Source of the DNA: Annulohypoxylon bovei var. microspora
Taxonomy: Eukaryota > Ascomycota > Sordariomycetes > Xylariales > Hypoxylaceae
Assembly: GCA_022836615.1 (NCBI GenBank)
Contig: MU405223.1
Location: 124,001 to 188,000 of the forward strand
DNA length: 64,000 nt
Reading direction: 5' to 3'
Notes under the pieces: generated by a model
What the model was told of the DNA's origin: nothing
Database searches by the model: none
The model's input: the letters and a program-made list of their open reading frames with translations, nothing else
Position numbers and translations under genes: made by a program
Part shown: positions 1 through 10,900 of the stretch, one piece after another
Numbering within the stretch: the first letter of the stretch is position 1
Layout: the number at the start of each line of letters is the position of its first letter

Positions 1-122
1 CAAGAGAAAGTATTCCCATCAACAGACATCGGACATCAGTGAGCCAACTGAAGATTAAATCCGATAGCCTAGATAAATCTCCCACTTAAAGAGTATCCGA
101 GGCCTACCTACGACAAACAAAC

Positions 123-908
123 ATGTCCGGGTCTCAGTCACCGACGTCTACCCCCTCGTCACCCGCGCGACCCCTCATGGAACGTCGCGGGTCGTCCAGA
201 TCTCTATCACTAGATTTCTCTAGCTTACCACCCTTAACACAACCAACGCCACCTACGAATACCCTACTTCTCACCAACCTAAACGACACTGAAATCTTCC
301 GCCCCGACAACTTACAAACTCTGCGCGAACTCATCCAAGCCACAGCACCCGTATACACTTGGTCGCCGTTAAAATCATTCCGTCGCATAGTGGTGTCATT
401 CTTCGATGAGCAGTCTGCCATCAGGGTGCGGTCAGTATGGGACGGCGAAGCGATCATGGGCGAGCGGTGTAAAGTTTACTTCGGTCAGCACACGCCTTTG
501 GATCTACACGAGAATGAACATCTGAAGCTCCCCGACGCCGGAAAGCTGTTTTTCATCAGCCCGCCACCCTCACCGCCTCACGGCTGGGAGATGAAGTTGG
601 AGGACGCCCCGAATAAGCTGGTCCATGCCGAAGATCTCGCAGAGGCCTTGTCAAAACTACGTCACCAAGCTGCCCCCGCAGACGTTTCTCCAGTTTCACC
701 TGTCGACATGGCTTCGGCATTTAGGACCAGGAGTAGAAGTAGCACTCTAATCTACCACCCCGACGAGCACGGTGGCAGCCCGAACCTACCTGCCATATCC
801 GTCGACGATATGACGGACGAGCCTATAGAGCTAAGTCCCTCTCCCAACAACGACGCGGGCCCCATCAAGGCGCATACGTCTCGGCCTCCTGTCGAGCTCA
901 TGGAATAG
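123..908 (+). CDS. Calcipressin (regulator of calcineurin), intronless
   Basis: A 261-residue protein of the calcipressin/RCAN family, which binds and modulates the Ca2+/calmodulin-dependent phosphatase calcineurin in the cytosol. An N-terminal Ser/Pro-rich tail (1-40) is followed by an RRM-like fold (about 45-125), which in this family carries little RNA-binding signature. The signature block at about 140-153 reads LFFISPPPSPP followed by HGWE, the conserved FLISPPxSPP element whose serines are priming and phosphorylation sites in characterised RCANs. The C-terminal third (195-261) is low-complexity and acidic, ending near PVELME, resembling the PxIxIT-like calcineurin-docking tails of the family (inference). 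The first in-frame ATG follows an A-rich leader. It is the leftmost gene and the only one complete before the degraded 0.9-3.9 kb region. Family assignment is confident; the fungal gene name is not settled. Confidence 0.9.
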   Translation: MSGSQSPTSTPSSPARPLMERRGSSRSLSLDFSSLPPLTQPTPPTNTLLLTNLNDTEIFRPDNLQTLRELIQATAPVYTWSPLKSFRRIVVSFFDEQSAIRVRSVWDGEAIMGERCKVYFGQHTPLDLHENEHLKLPDAGKLFFISPPPSPPHGWEMKLEDAPNKLVHAEDLAEALSKLRHQAAPADVSPVSPVDMASAFRTRSRSSTLIYHPDEHGGSPNLPAISVDDMTDEPIELSPSPNNDAGPIKAHTSRPPVELME

Positions 909-2463
909 AGTTTCCATGCCTTAATGCTTGCGGCTATCAAAGTCTTCTAAAGAAAAGTGCACATTTCCGTTACAACCGGGACCAGTTTGGCGTTACGGCA
1001 GGGTTCATTATTGGCACGCGAGTCTGGGAGTCTAGGTCAGTACCCCGAGGGATTCACCACAGCATAGCATCGTCCACGAGAGCAAATAGAATCGCGCGAG
1101 GGTTAGAATGGAATGTACTAGGTGGTTTTTTTGTTACATATTTACTCAGATGACGGAAACGATGAATAGGACAAGACTATGAACCGTTCGTATTGTACAA
1201 TATTCCGTAGAGCCCACAAGTTCGATTAATATCAATATGAAGTGTACAAAACGATTTGCCCGTGTCTATAGCCTCTAGGCGGATTCGCGACGCTAGTGTA
1301 TACCCAACTGAGTAGGTGAATAGTTTATCCAGCCTCCAAGCCACTGCGCCATTCCCCCGCGCAGGATTCACATATGTTTCGTTTGATCCTCACGCTGTTT
1401 CGCTTCACATCATTCACAGGATCGATTAGAATGCCCAGTCGTGTGAAAATTACAACTAACTCGTCTAATGGGTTACGTGTGCCTACAAGAGCAACGCCAC
1501 GATTTATGGAACGTTTTTGACAAAATAGGGGGACTTGGCTATAAGGATCCTTAGACCCATGAGGCTAATGATTGCCCTACTTACATACCTACCGTTAACT
1601 AGCCATGCCACAGCCTTAGCACAGCATAGAAGTGCCGACGAAGACTGCGTGTTTGAACAGCGAGAACAATACCGCGTGCCCAGCTTTACCGAGACTATCA
1701 TACCTACATAGCCTGTGACGCACCACGATGCGTCGACGTCCTGACGAACGAGGGGCTGTACTTCGAACTAAACTTCGTGGTATACCCCAGCGCGTCCTTG
1801 GACTTGTCGTCGAGTACGATCTGGTACATACCTAGTAGAGCGCTTTGCGGGTTCGCTGCGAATGCGAATACGTTGGTCCTAGTGGAGTGATGCGCATCTA
1901 GGCCGGGAGCGCGGGATGTAAGAGGGCGCAGACCGCTTGATCACGCACACGTGTAGCCGTACCGCGGGAGGATGAAAGTGTCGAAAGCGAAATTATCCAC
2001 TTGGGATGGTGTGAGAGGCTGGAATGCTGTTATATTGCGGCCGACCCGGGGTTTGAACCTCGGCGGTGGGAGTCCGGGTGGGACTACGACGACACAGCCT
2101 CATCACGAGGCTAAAGAAAATCGTGGGGGGAGGGGGGAGAGATATAACGAGCTTACTTTGGTGTTTTGCTCGTCGAGATACCCGATGCTACGCTTCGCGG
2201 AGCTGAACGCCATGGAGAGAATGCACTGCCCAGGCACGAGGGCGAAGTCATACAGGCTCGGCCGGTCGATAGCTGGTTAGTGCCTGTGATGATTCCTGCC
2301 CGTTGGTCCAGTACGCCCAGGTGCGCCCAGTATATCAAAATATGTTGTGTTGGTATTTTTATCATTAAGTACCTAGTTGCTGGAGTATATTAGGTGTTGT
2401 CTTCGTAAACTTGGTAGCAAAGTTATGGAATTGTCTCGGTGTCATAACGTTAGCTAACTTCCA
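909..2463. other. Intergenic, no supported gene
   Basis: Only short open frames without ATG context, codon structure or recognisable motifs are present. A GC-rich patch at about 2030-2110 contains a B-box-like GGTTCAAACC on the minus strand, but no tRNA cloverleaf can be drawn around it. Nothing else is supported here. Confidence 0.6.
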
Positions 2464-3148
2464 TTATGCGCCTAGCTGACTCGAGTGTGGAAATCCAGTC
2501 ATGAGGTGTCCCCATGAGATAGGCAATGTATTGCCAGAGCCTAAGTAGTCAGTGACTTCTTGCTGTCGCAGATATATGCCCTGGCGCAGGGGACCCATCC
2601 ATAGTATCATCGTAGAGAACGCGTTGATGGTGCCAATGCAGTCGAAGTCATTAGTCAGTATACCGAAAGCCTTCTTGTCATAGTAGTCGGGCTTCCCATG
2701 CCGCCTAATAAGGACAGGAAAGTTAAATGGAATCTCCGCATCAACCAAGACTTCCTAGTTTTGGTTTCGCTCCGAGTTATGGTTCGCTCACCGATGTTAT
2801 AGACTGGCCTCCGTAGCGGTAGAGTACCTTCTAACCCCCTTTTAGCTGTTCCCAGTCAACCCAATCCTAGGCAGTATTAACCTCGTTCCAAAACCTCTGA
2901 ATCTTCTCGTCGGTAGTTCCATGTTGCCTGATCAGTTCATATAAATCTCTCTTAACTTCCTTCTTCCCTGCTACACGAGTGTCATCCTTATCCTCAGGAG
3001 CCCCAGTCTTAGAAATCCAAGAGGAGATTTCATCTTGTCTCTCGACGGTTTCGGCAACGACAGTGTCATATGTGTGAATGTGAGGCGCTAGATCCTTGGA
3101 TTTTAGATGCTCCGGAGCCCACTTGAATTTCATCCCCAAATTTCCCAC
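2464..3148 (-). pseudogene. Broken DUF2236 / mpaB-like oxygenase gene
   Basis: Reading the minus strand from about 3133, the frame gives a fungal DUF2236-type N-terminus (FKWAPEHL, then a linker, then LYELIRQHGTTDEKIQRFWN). It is then interrupted by TAG at 2867-2869 and continues in the same frame as DWVDWEQLKGG, TAG at 2831-2833, KVLYRYGG, and TAA at 2777-2779. The next segment, in another frame (2748-2464), carries DFDCIGTINAFSTMILW and RQGIYLRQQEVTDYL, which resemble the middle of the same family. The residues between the two blocks that the family normally has are missing, so the copy has at least two nonsense changes plus a deletion or frameshift. The family link rests on recalled motifs (DWVDWEQ; GIYLxxQEVxDYL), not a search. 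It could in principle be an expressed, strangely spliced gene, but TAG in the middle of the conserved DWVDW block argues against that. Confidence 0.6.
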
Positions 3149-3930
3149 CAGTCGTATTCGTTGATGTCTTCATTATGTGCTATTAATGCTATGATTAATA
3201 TGATGCTTGGCATAGATGAGATAGCAGGTACCTAATATAAGGTTGCTACAAGCTATTAGAAACGTCCCAAATATTTAGATATGGAAATATTAGATTTTAA
3301 TGAAAAGATGAACCACTTTATGAACGGGTTGGTATGTTATCGCGAATAAGGATATGGTATTTAGGTAAAATAGAATAAATATATACGCCATTCGTCGAAT
3401 AGCATGGAACAAAATGGCGGCAGCTGCCCCGAATAAGGTAGGCCATTCTTCGACATCATTAATTTGGGTTGTAACGAATAAGGAAGATCATGGAGCTACG
3501 GTAGGAATAAGAAATGATTCTAAAATTCCCTGGAACTACAATTTAGTCTTGATAAGAGGTAAGATACGTTGGACTACCTGTTCAGGTCAGCCTCTTTGTA
3601 TCTATAGTATTAACAAAATCTTCTGATAAGTGGGCCAACTCTCGAAGTGCATATACTTATTAAAGAATTCATAAGTATACTTCCTTATTCTTTTGAAATG
3701 ACATTATAAAACTTTGATATAAAATTCTCGTAGAAAGCTGTTGATTGGGGGTGTAAGTGAGAAAAAGGGGGGAGAAAAGGGGGAGGGATTATGCGCACAG
3801 ACCACCACCACAGTACATACTGCCACCAGATAAGGCCAACCTTGATAAGACAATTTGAGGCTAGAAAAAAAAAAAGTTATCAATATCTTCCTTCGTCTTA
3901 ACTAAAAATATTTAACGCTCTGGGGATATC
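3149..3930. other. AT-rich intergenic, RRG9 upstream region
   Basis: AT-rich sequence with a poly-A tract at about 3867-3878 and purine-rich stretches at 3755-3790. A 70-codon ATG frame at 3414-3626 has no recognisable domain and no splice-compatible extension, so I do not call it. The proximal part presumably holds the promoter and leader of the RRG9-like gene. Confidence 0.5.
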
Positions 3931-5364
3931 ATGAGCTGCTCATGCCGGACGACTTCTTTAAGGGTCTTTATCCAAAGCCTTACAGAAGTCCGGGTGTTTG
4001 ATTCAGCTGTCGCGACGACACGGCTAATCCAGCCTCAATATACAAGAGCCGCTGGCCTTCGATCACAATTCATTTTGGTTAGACCTTATAGTGCTACTGC
4101 CGCCCTAGGCTTTCCGCGACGGGCATTACCACGACGGACACTTCCACGACAAACAATTAGAGAACTACCTTCACAATCATCGGCTACTCACCAAGCTCCA
4201 GAAGCTACGCGAAAGAATCAATCCAATGATGCTAAAGTAGACCAACCTATCGTGGAGGCACTCAATGCCTCTAGTAGCGCTTTTGAGGAGGCGAGAAACA
4301 AAGGCGCAATCCTCGAGTTCTCGCCCGAGTCGATAGACTCCCTCGTCGCAGATTTAGAAGAATCGCCACCCCCAGACCCCTTACCTCTCAACCTCAAGAT
4401 GGGGCCTGCCGTCTATGAAGAACCCGACGCGGGCCTCAAGCCGACCAAGGAATCCAAAAGATTAAGGGCGCTGACGGCTATGAAGGAGAAAAGGAGAAAA
4501 ATGGTCGCGATGCTTCCTCGTCATCTTAGGAAGGAATACTGGGCGATCCAGAAGCAGGCCCTCAGGGAGAAGTTCCCGGAGGGCTGGAAGCCGCGCAAGC
4601 GGCTGTCGCCGGACGCGCTCGACGGCATCCGCGCGCTGCACGCGCAGTTCCCAGACCACTACACGACGGATGAGCTGTCAGATAAGTTCGAGGTCTCGCC
4701 CGAGGCCATCCGCAGAATCCTCAAGAGCAACTGGCGGCCCAACGCCGAGGAGGAGGTGGATCGCCAGGGGCGCTGGTTCAACCGTGGCAAGGCTATCTGG
4801 GGCCAGATGGCGGCCATCGGTAGGAAGCCCCCGCGGAAGTGGCGTAAGGAGGGTGTCGTGAGAGAACACTTCTGGAATATTCCCAAGGGCCCTAGGACGC
4901 AACCGCCGAAGCAGCGCAAACCTCGACATTTTGACGGGGGCTATAATCGGGGTTTTGATAAATACTCCTATAAAGACTCCGATAGGGGCTTTGATAGCAA
5001 CTCTTATAAGGACTCCGATAAGAGCTTTGATAGCAACTCTTATAAGGACTCTGATAGGAGCTTTGATAGAAACTCTTATAAAGACTCCAACGGAGGCTTT
5101 AGTAGGGACTCTAACGGGGACTCTAACGCGGTGCCTAATAAGAAGTCTAACGGGGACTCTAACGCGGTGTTTAATGAGAAGTTCAATAAGAAGTTTGATG
5201 GAGGCTTTAGTAGGGACTCTAACAGGGGCTCTAAAGCGGTGTCTAATAAGAAGTCTAATAAGAAGTCTGATGGAGGCTTTGATCGAGACAACTTTGATCG
5301 GCAATTTGATCGACGCTTTGATCCAGATTCTAAGCGGGGTCCTGACCGACGGTATACCTGGTAG
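3931..5364 (+). CDS. RRG9/neugrin-like mitochondrial protein with repeat tail
   Basis: A 477-residue protein. Residues 1-75 are Arg/Ser/Thr-rich with few acidic residues, as expected for a mitochondrial presequence. The conserved neugrin/Rrg9 domain spans about 185-300 and includes LSPDALDGIRALHAQFP, a helix-turn-helix-like stretch (ELSDKFEVSPEAIRRILKSNWRP) split by my quotation limit, and RQGRWFNRGKAIW. In yeast RRG9 is needed for mitochondrial genome maintenance and respiratory growth, and the mammalian neugrin acts on 16S rRNA in mitochondria. The exact role here is inferred. From about residue 335 to 470 the protein becomes a degenerate repeat built from units like SFDSNSYKDSDR, rich in Asp, Ser, Asn, Lys and Phe. 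This tail is absent from the usual shorter family members and is encoded by a minisatellite (see separate entry). The ATG at 3931 is the first in frame. Confidence 0.8.
   Translation: MSCSCRTTSLRVFIQSLTEVRVFDSAVATTRLIQPQYTRAAGLRSQFILVRPYSATAALGFPRRALPRRTLPRQTIRELPSQSSATHQAPEATRKNQSNDAKVDQPIVEALNASSSAFEEARNKGAILEFSPESIDSLVADLEESPPPDPLPLNLKMGPAVYEEPDAGLKPTKESKRLRALTAMKEKRRKMVAMLPRHLRKEYWAIQKQALREKFPEGWKPRKRLSPDALDGIRALHAQFPDHYTTDELSDKFEVSPEAIRRILKSNWRPNAEEEVDRQGRWFNRGKAIWGQMAAIGRKPPRKWRKEGVVREHFWNIPKGPRTQPPKQRKPRHFDGGYNRGFDKYSYKDSDRGFDSNSYKDSDKSFDSNSYKDSDRSFDRNSYKDSNGGFSRDSNGDSNAVPNKKSNGDSNAVFNEKFNKKFDGGFSRDSNRGSKAVSNKKSNKKSDGGFDRDNFDRQFDRRFDPDSKRGPDRRYTW
4930..5345 (+). repeat. Coding minisatellite in RRG9 tail, about 36-bp units
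   Basis: The DNA encoding the C-terminal tail consists of degenerate tandem units. The clearest are four 12-codon units (SDRGFDSNSYKD, SDKSFDSNSYKD, SDRSFDRNSYKD and a diverged SNGGF copy) at about 4970-5110. Shorter derivatives built on GACTCTAACGGGG and AATAAGAAGTCTAA-like words follow to about 5300. Copies differ by point changes and by loss of 3-nt multiples only, so the main frame is preserved. Confidence 0.85.
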
Positions 5365-7997
5365 TCTTGCCTCAATTGAGGCTACGTAACTGTATTATAT
5401 ATCATCTCAAAGAATACAACATTTCAGACAACACGAGGGAGTTTGGTGAACAGTATTATTGTTATTCATGCCTCTTGAATTCTGACAGAAAATAGAAGTA
5501 TCACATCAATTGTCTAGCAAATCGTTCTAGATTAGATAAATAATCGGCTTAAGCTGAATGGAACAAGCATGAGCATTCAAGATGATCTTGAGACAGCTTG
5601 CCATGTTATGCTTTCTATTGACCGAGTACGACTCCTATGAATATCCAGAGTTGACCTCGAATATCTAAATAGTAACTCATAAGTAGCTCGTAAAAAATCA
5701 ATGCCTGCTTATATAAAGCTTATTGTGCATAATAAATATGTAGATCGATCTTCAATGCATTCATTACTTTAAAATGATCAGTGCAATCTGGAGCTTATAG
5801 CGCATGTTGTGTTGCTATACGTGCTGGTGTTCATACCCTTTGTAGTAGGTAAATATTCGTAGATTGAAGGTAATGTTAGAATTGCCTGGTACTTTTCATT
5901 TGGGATGCAATGAAAATTGATGTTTTTATTTCACGGATTCACTAATGAAGTTGAAATTTTGCACAATAATGCATGATGGTAACGCCGGTGGCACATACGA
6001 ATCTGGAATGCGATTCAATGCATTCCTCCCTAAGACTTTGGAAGTAACGGTGAGGGTACCATTACAACCCCTTTGAAGGGATATGATAAGACCTGAGTGT
6101 GAGGTGCTGGATTTCTCAAGACTCTGGGTAAAGTTGGAGATATGTATATAGTAGTTGAATTGGTCTCAGCAGAATCCCCGGCGAATTGTCTAATAAAAGA
6201 GAATCTTGAAGCTTTTGCTGTGTAGCCCATGATATTGAACAGAATACTATGACGAATGAACTAGGGAATTAGCCAACCAGAGTAGGCAGTGGCTGGGAGC
6301 CAGACTATCGGATTCCTAACGACGAACATGTTCTACGCGCCTAGCGGCCGTTCATGGAAGAAGTTGGTGTACGCGTGTCCGTTGCAGTGGGATGGATGTG
6401 CGGATGTGCAGATGGATGTGATGGAAAAGTTACGTGAGTTTCGAGAAATGGTTGGGTTACGATATTGTTACGATATTCGGGAAGCTTCAAGGATCCCCTG
6501 TCTTTTCTTACCTCATCGGCTAGGACGGACTGCCGTCCGTGCGCCCCTGCATTACCCGAACTTAGTTTAGCTGAGCTAGCCGGGGCTAAGATACGGCGGT
6601 AGGAATGTACATAGTTACCAGGATTTTACCAAGCTATGGGATAACGATTTATTACGCTAGAGGTTGCTATGAGCTAGGAATAGTGCTAATATGTAGAAGT
6701 TTTTTTTCTTTTTCTTTTCGGTTGGTTTGAACTATGAAATTATATTGATCCAGGTCTTATATCGAAAGGACTTATTAATAGACGTTATCCGAATAGGGGC
6801 AGCTACAATCAACAGAGTATGCTCAAGCACGGGATGGGCAGGATGGGCAACAAAAGTAACTTTGGAAAAACTATGGGGGAATGAATTGATGTGACGTCCC
6901 TGGCGACTTGCAGCCTCACAGAGCTGCATACGGACTAGGGAAGGTCTAGGCAAGCCAGGATTACGGTCAGGGTTGTAACTTCTCAGATAAACCGTCACAC
7001 CAAAAAGGGATTAGAGAGGTTAAGAAGATCCACAATAATCCAGGAACCATCCAATAGAAAAATATTTTCGGTTTCTCCCCGTCAACAAACTCCCCAACCC
7101 CAGTCAATTTTCTCTCTCTCTCTTACATAGTACATACATAGTAGAAGTCCTAAGCTTGCTTGCCCAGTGAGTGAAAACAAACCAATAAAACCCACATCGA
7201 AGAAAAGTTTCTGGTCTTAACCGGTGGTTGGGTATGTTCCCACTCGTTATGCTTCGAGGCCCGAAAATCTCGTCCCTTCACCCACCTTGGCCGCCTCTTC
7301 TTTCCAATTGCAAGAGTCTAAGGGCTCCGACTTGCCTCTAATTGCCTCTGACTGCATCTGATTGCCGCTGAAAGGATCCATCTCGACTTTGCTTCAATGA
7401 ATAATGGACATTATAATGGATATTCTTTACTAGACACCTACATACCTAGGTGGCCTTATCCTGACCCTATCTTTAGACGCTCTCGAACGAGGTGTGCGAA
7501 GTTCATCGGTTCATCGGTTCATCAGACCTCTTTGGACTAATAGCCTTTCACTACATTTAGGGCTTTGTCCTTCTTCTCCATGTTTCCCTTCGGCTACATG
7601 CAATCCTGAGAAACTTCCTCCAATATCTTTCTTTCACGTCACTGTAAGTCGTGAACAACAATGACTCGCGGTGTAGCTTCCCAATTGACAATGTTATAGC
7701 ATTTGACCCTTTCATCTTTCCTCTCTTGCGCCTCTTGTCTCTTATATTATTAATACTACTCTCTCAAAGAAGGGAACACAAACGCCTTCTTCTATTGTCT
7801 ATACTGTATTAATTTAGGCCCTTGGCCCGCGCCCTCACACAACTTTCTTATACACAAGACTTCACCCAAAGCTCCATGACACTTTACCGCATAGAAATTT
7901 CTAGCGCTAGCAATATTACTTGAGAAAAGAAACTCGTCTTTAGCTCGAACCCCCCCAGTCCTATATAGCATTCTAGAGGAAAATCAATGGCAAAAAG
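5365..7997. other. Intergenic 2.6 kb, WD40 gene upstream region
   Basis: No convincing gene. Open frames of fewer than 95 codons lack ATG starts or known motifs. Features seen: a CT-rich run at about 7105-7125, a triplicated 8-bp direct repeat GTTCATCG at 7501-7524, and one ACCTAGGT palindrome at 7444-7451. The last 900 bases are pyrimidine-rich, as expected for a promoter and leader of the downstream gene. Confidence 0.55.
7501..7524. repeat. 8-bp direct repeat, three copies
   Basis: GTTCATCG occurs three times head to tail, the last copy with one change at its end. It lies about 480 bp upstream of the WD40 gene start. No function can be assigned. Confidence 0.8.
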
Positions 7998-10900
7998 ATG
8001 GCGTCCACTCCTTCGAATCGGCTAAAATTGACCCCATCGAACTCGCCTTACCTTCCACATCCTGCCCGATCTCTCTATCGTAGCAGAGTTTCGGCAGAAC
8101 CTCGTCTCTCTTTAAAACGAATTGTCGGTACCACCTGTGCTTCGCCCACCGGTTTCGACACTGTAAACTCCCTATTCGCCTATATCGCCGGAGGAGCTGT
8201 AGTTGTGGTTGACGTCGACGGAGCTACATATACTCAGCGCTTTTACCGAGCCCGTCCAACTGCTCTCCCCATCTACAGCATTCCTCCGCACCCTCACTCT
8301 CCCTCGACCCCCACACAGACTCCAAAAGCAAACGACAGCCGAAATAGAGTCTCGTTGCGAGAATCAACTTGTGCTTCCCTTGATTGGGCAGAATCTTCTA
8401 CGTCATCGTCGAAGACGTGGACAAGTCGAGAGCGTATCAAGGCCGCAACGTGTTTGGCCCTGAGCAAAGAGGGAAGGTTTCTAGCCGTTGGCGAAACTGG
8501 CTATGCTCCTCGGGTGCTCATCTTCAACCTCGAAGACAACTCGTCTGATACCCCGCTTGTGTCCATTAGTGAGCACGGGTTTGGGGTGAAGGCTGTTGCT
8601 TGGTCTCCCGACTCAAAATACCTTGCCTCCCTCGGATCCGCCAATGATGGTTTCCTATACATATGGAAAATCGATACCAAGACAGGTGCTGCGAAACTGT
8701 TTCAGCAAAACAGATGCACATCATACATCCGTGGTATGATATGGGTGGGGAACAACTTAATTACTTTAGGTGTACGTCACATAAAGGTGTGGAGGGTTGA
8801 GGAGGGCCAATCGATCTCTCCCGTGAAACAGAAGTTCATTGGTGAGCCAAACGCGGTCCCTCAGCCACACCAAAAGACGTTGTCCGGTCGGAATGTGTTA
8901 CTTGGTAACATGATAGACGCGACATTCTCGTGCGCCGCCGCTATCGACGATACAAAGGCCATAATCTGCTCTGAGACGGGCGATATATGCCTATTCGACG
9001 ATGCGGACAAGCAGATGAAGTTGACAAACGTCCTCGAAAGTGGATTTGCCACTACCTGTGTGGCGATACGCGAAAACGTTGTCTATCTTGGCGGCAAATC
9101 GGGGGATCTGGCAACCCTCGATTTGACCTCGTTCGTGGAATGTAGTCCGGACTGCCTAAGGACGAGTGTAGGCTCATTTGCAGGTCTCTTCGCAATGGGA
9201 TTTCTCGAGGACAACCTGGTCACCGTCGATGCCAAGCGCACTATTCACGTTTGGGAATTTGACCATGGTCCGGAGAAACTAGACTTGAAGTCTCCTATCC
9301 CAATTTCGGGACATCAAGACTCGGTTTTAGGCGTTGATTCTCTCAAGCGCCCAAACGCACCGAGCGCCGATTTTTATAGTTGGTCCGGGTCTGGACAGGT
9401 CATCCTGTGGGATGTTGATGGCGAGATAAAATCCTCTTTTCAAGTGCCACTCGATGAGCCTTACTCCGAAGATGAACCTGATCTACTTAACCAACTCACT
9501 TTGGTTCGAGCTACTGAGGGCGGCAAATTCTTCGTTACCGGTGACAAGCTTGGCGTTGTCAAGATCATCGACTTTTCAACTCAGAAATGTGTAGCATCTA
9601 TGAAAGCACACGCATCTGATTGCCAATTTATCACTACCTATGAGGATAAATCGAAGTTTGTCATCGCAACCTGCGGCCGAGACCGTACAGCCCAATTATT
9701 CTACAAGACGACGAGCGGGGAGTTCGAACATTTTCAGACACTCGAGTTCGCTGCCAGAGTAGTCCAAGTACTTATTCCATCGGCGGATAGAGTGATAACC
9801 TGTTCGCTAGACAGGAATTTACAAATCCACGATTTAGTAACAAAAGATGGCGAACCAGATGCCATGGCCGCTATTCCTTCCAAAACTCTTCCCCTAAAAG
9901 CTTCGCCGTCGTCTATGACAACAAGCTCGGATGGGAAGTCGTTGTTTGTATCGTTACAGGATCGATCTGTGTCTATGTTTGATTTAGAAAGTGGAAAGCT
10001 CACAAACGCATTCAAATGCACCGATGAAAGCGGGATCGATTCTGTTATTTTAGATTCCCTCACGGCCCGATCAGCTACTGAAAAGGAACCCGCAATTCTT
10101 CTGGGCGTCTCGAATACGGATAAATCGATCAGGATATACGACGCCCAAACAGGATCCTTCTTGGATCGTGAATGGGGCCATACCGAGGCTATTAATGGCC
10201 TGGCGCTTATTGAGAGCAATGATAGTAAGCGGAATATTGTCAGTGTTGGGTCTGACGGCACGATGATGATCTGGGAGATGGATTTGCAGGATCCATCATG
10301 GGGTGCTACCACTCGTGATCCGTCTCCAATTAAGGATAGTTCCACTCTTTCTCGGCCTACTCTTCGACGCGTTCTCTCCAAAGCTGAACTCGCGGAGTTC
10401 CAGCGCCCATCTCCATCTACCGGACGGCGATCGCCCCCAAGGACAATCACGAAGAGGAGATCTATATTTAATTTGTCAGCCACATCATCATCTTCTTCAT
10501 CAAAGACGCCTGTCCCTCCACTTCAGACCGGTCCAGCGTTATCAGTTGTTGAGGATACCCCGTCTAGGCGACCGTCAGCGGATAGCCGGTGTGCTAGTCC
10601 CCCAGCTAGTCCCAAGGCGAGGATAAAAAGGCGTCCATCTTTACCAGCTCTTAACTCTGCGAAAACCAAAAGCAATAACAACTTGAGAGGCTTTGGATCC
10701 CTCACCATGGCTACCGAGCAAGCTTGTCGAACGCTCCGAGCTTACCGGAAGAAACTGTCTTCGACCGATCCCATTAGCCAAGACGTTCTAGCTGAACTGG
10801 ATCAAGAACTTCGTCTTACCGCGGTAGCATTAGGCGATCGGGCCACGCGAAGTAAAGCTATGAGCGATACTATGTTGACTGGCCTGCTCGACCAGTACTC

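Noticed and set aside
2030..2120. Possible tRNA around a B-box-like GGTTCAAACC on the minus strand
   Set aside because: The T-stem has mismatches, and no matching acceptor, D-arm or anticodon stem can be folded at the required spacing on either strand.
4678..5375. Long open frames on the minus strand and in a second plus frame over the RRG9 tail
   Set aside because: They arise from a stop-free tandem repeat; none has a domain outside the repeat, while the main frame has a conserved domain.
6289..6570. 93-codon open frame upstream of the WD40 gene
   Set aside because: Begins with a non-ATG codon, has no recognisable motif and no compatible splice partners.
9734..10483. 249-codon minus-strand frame inside the WD40 gene
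   Set aside because: Antisense shadow of a long conserved coding frame.
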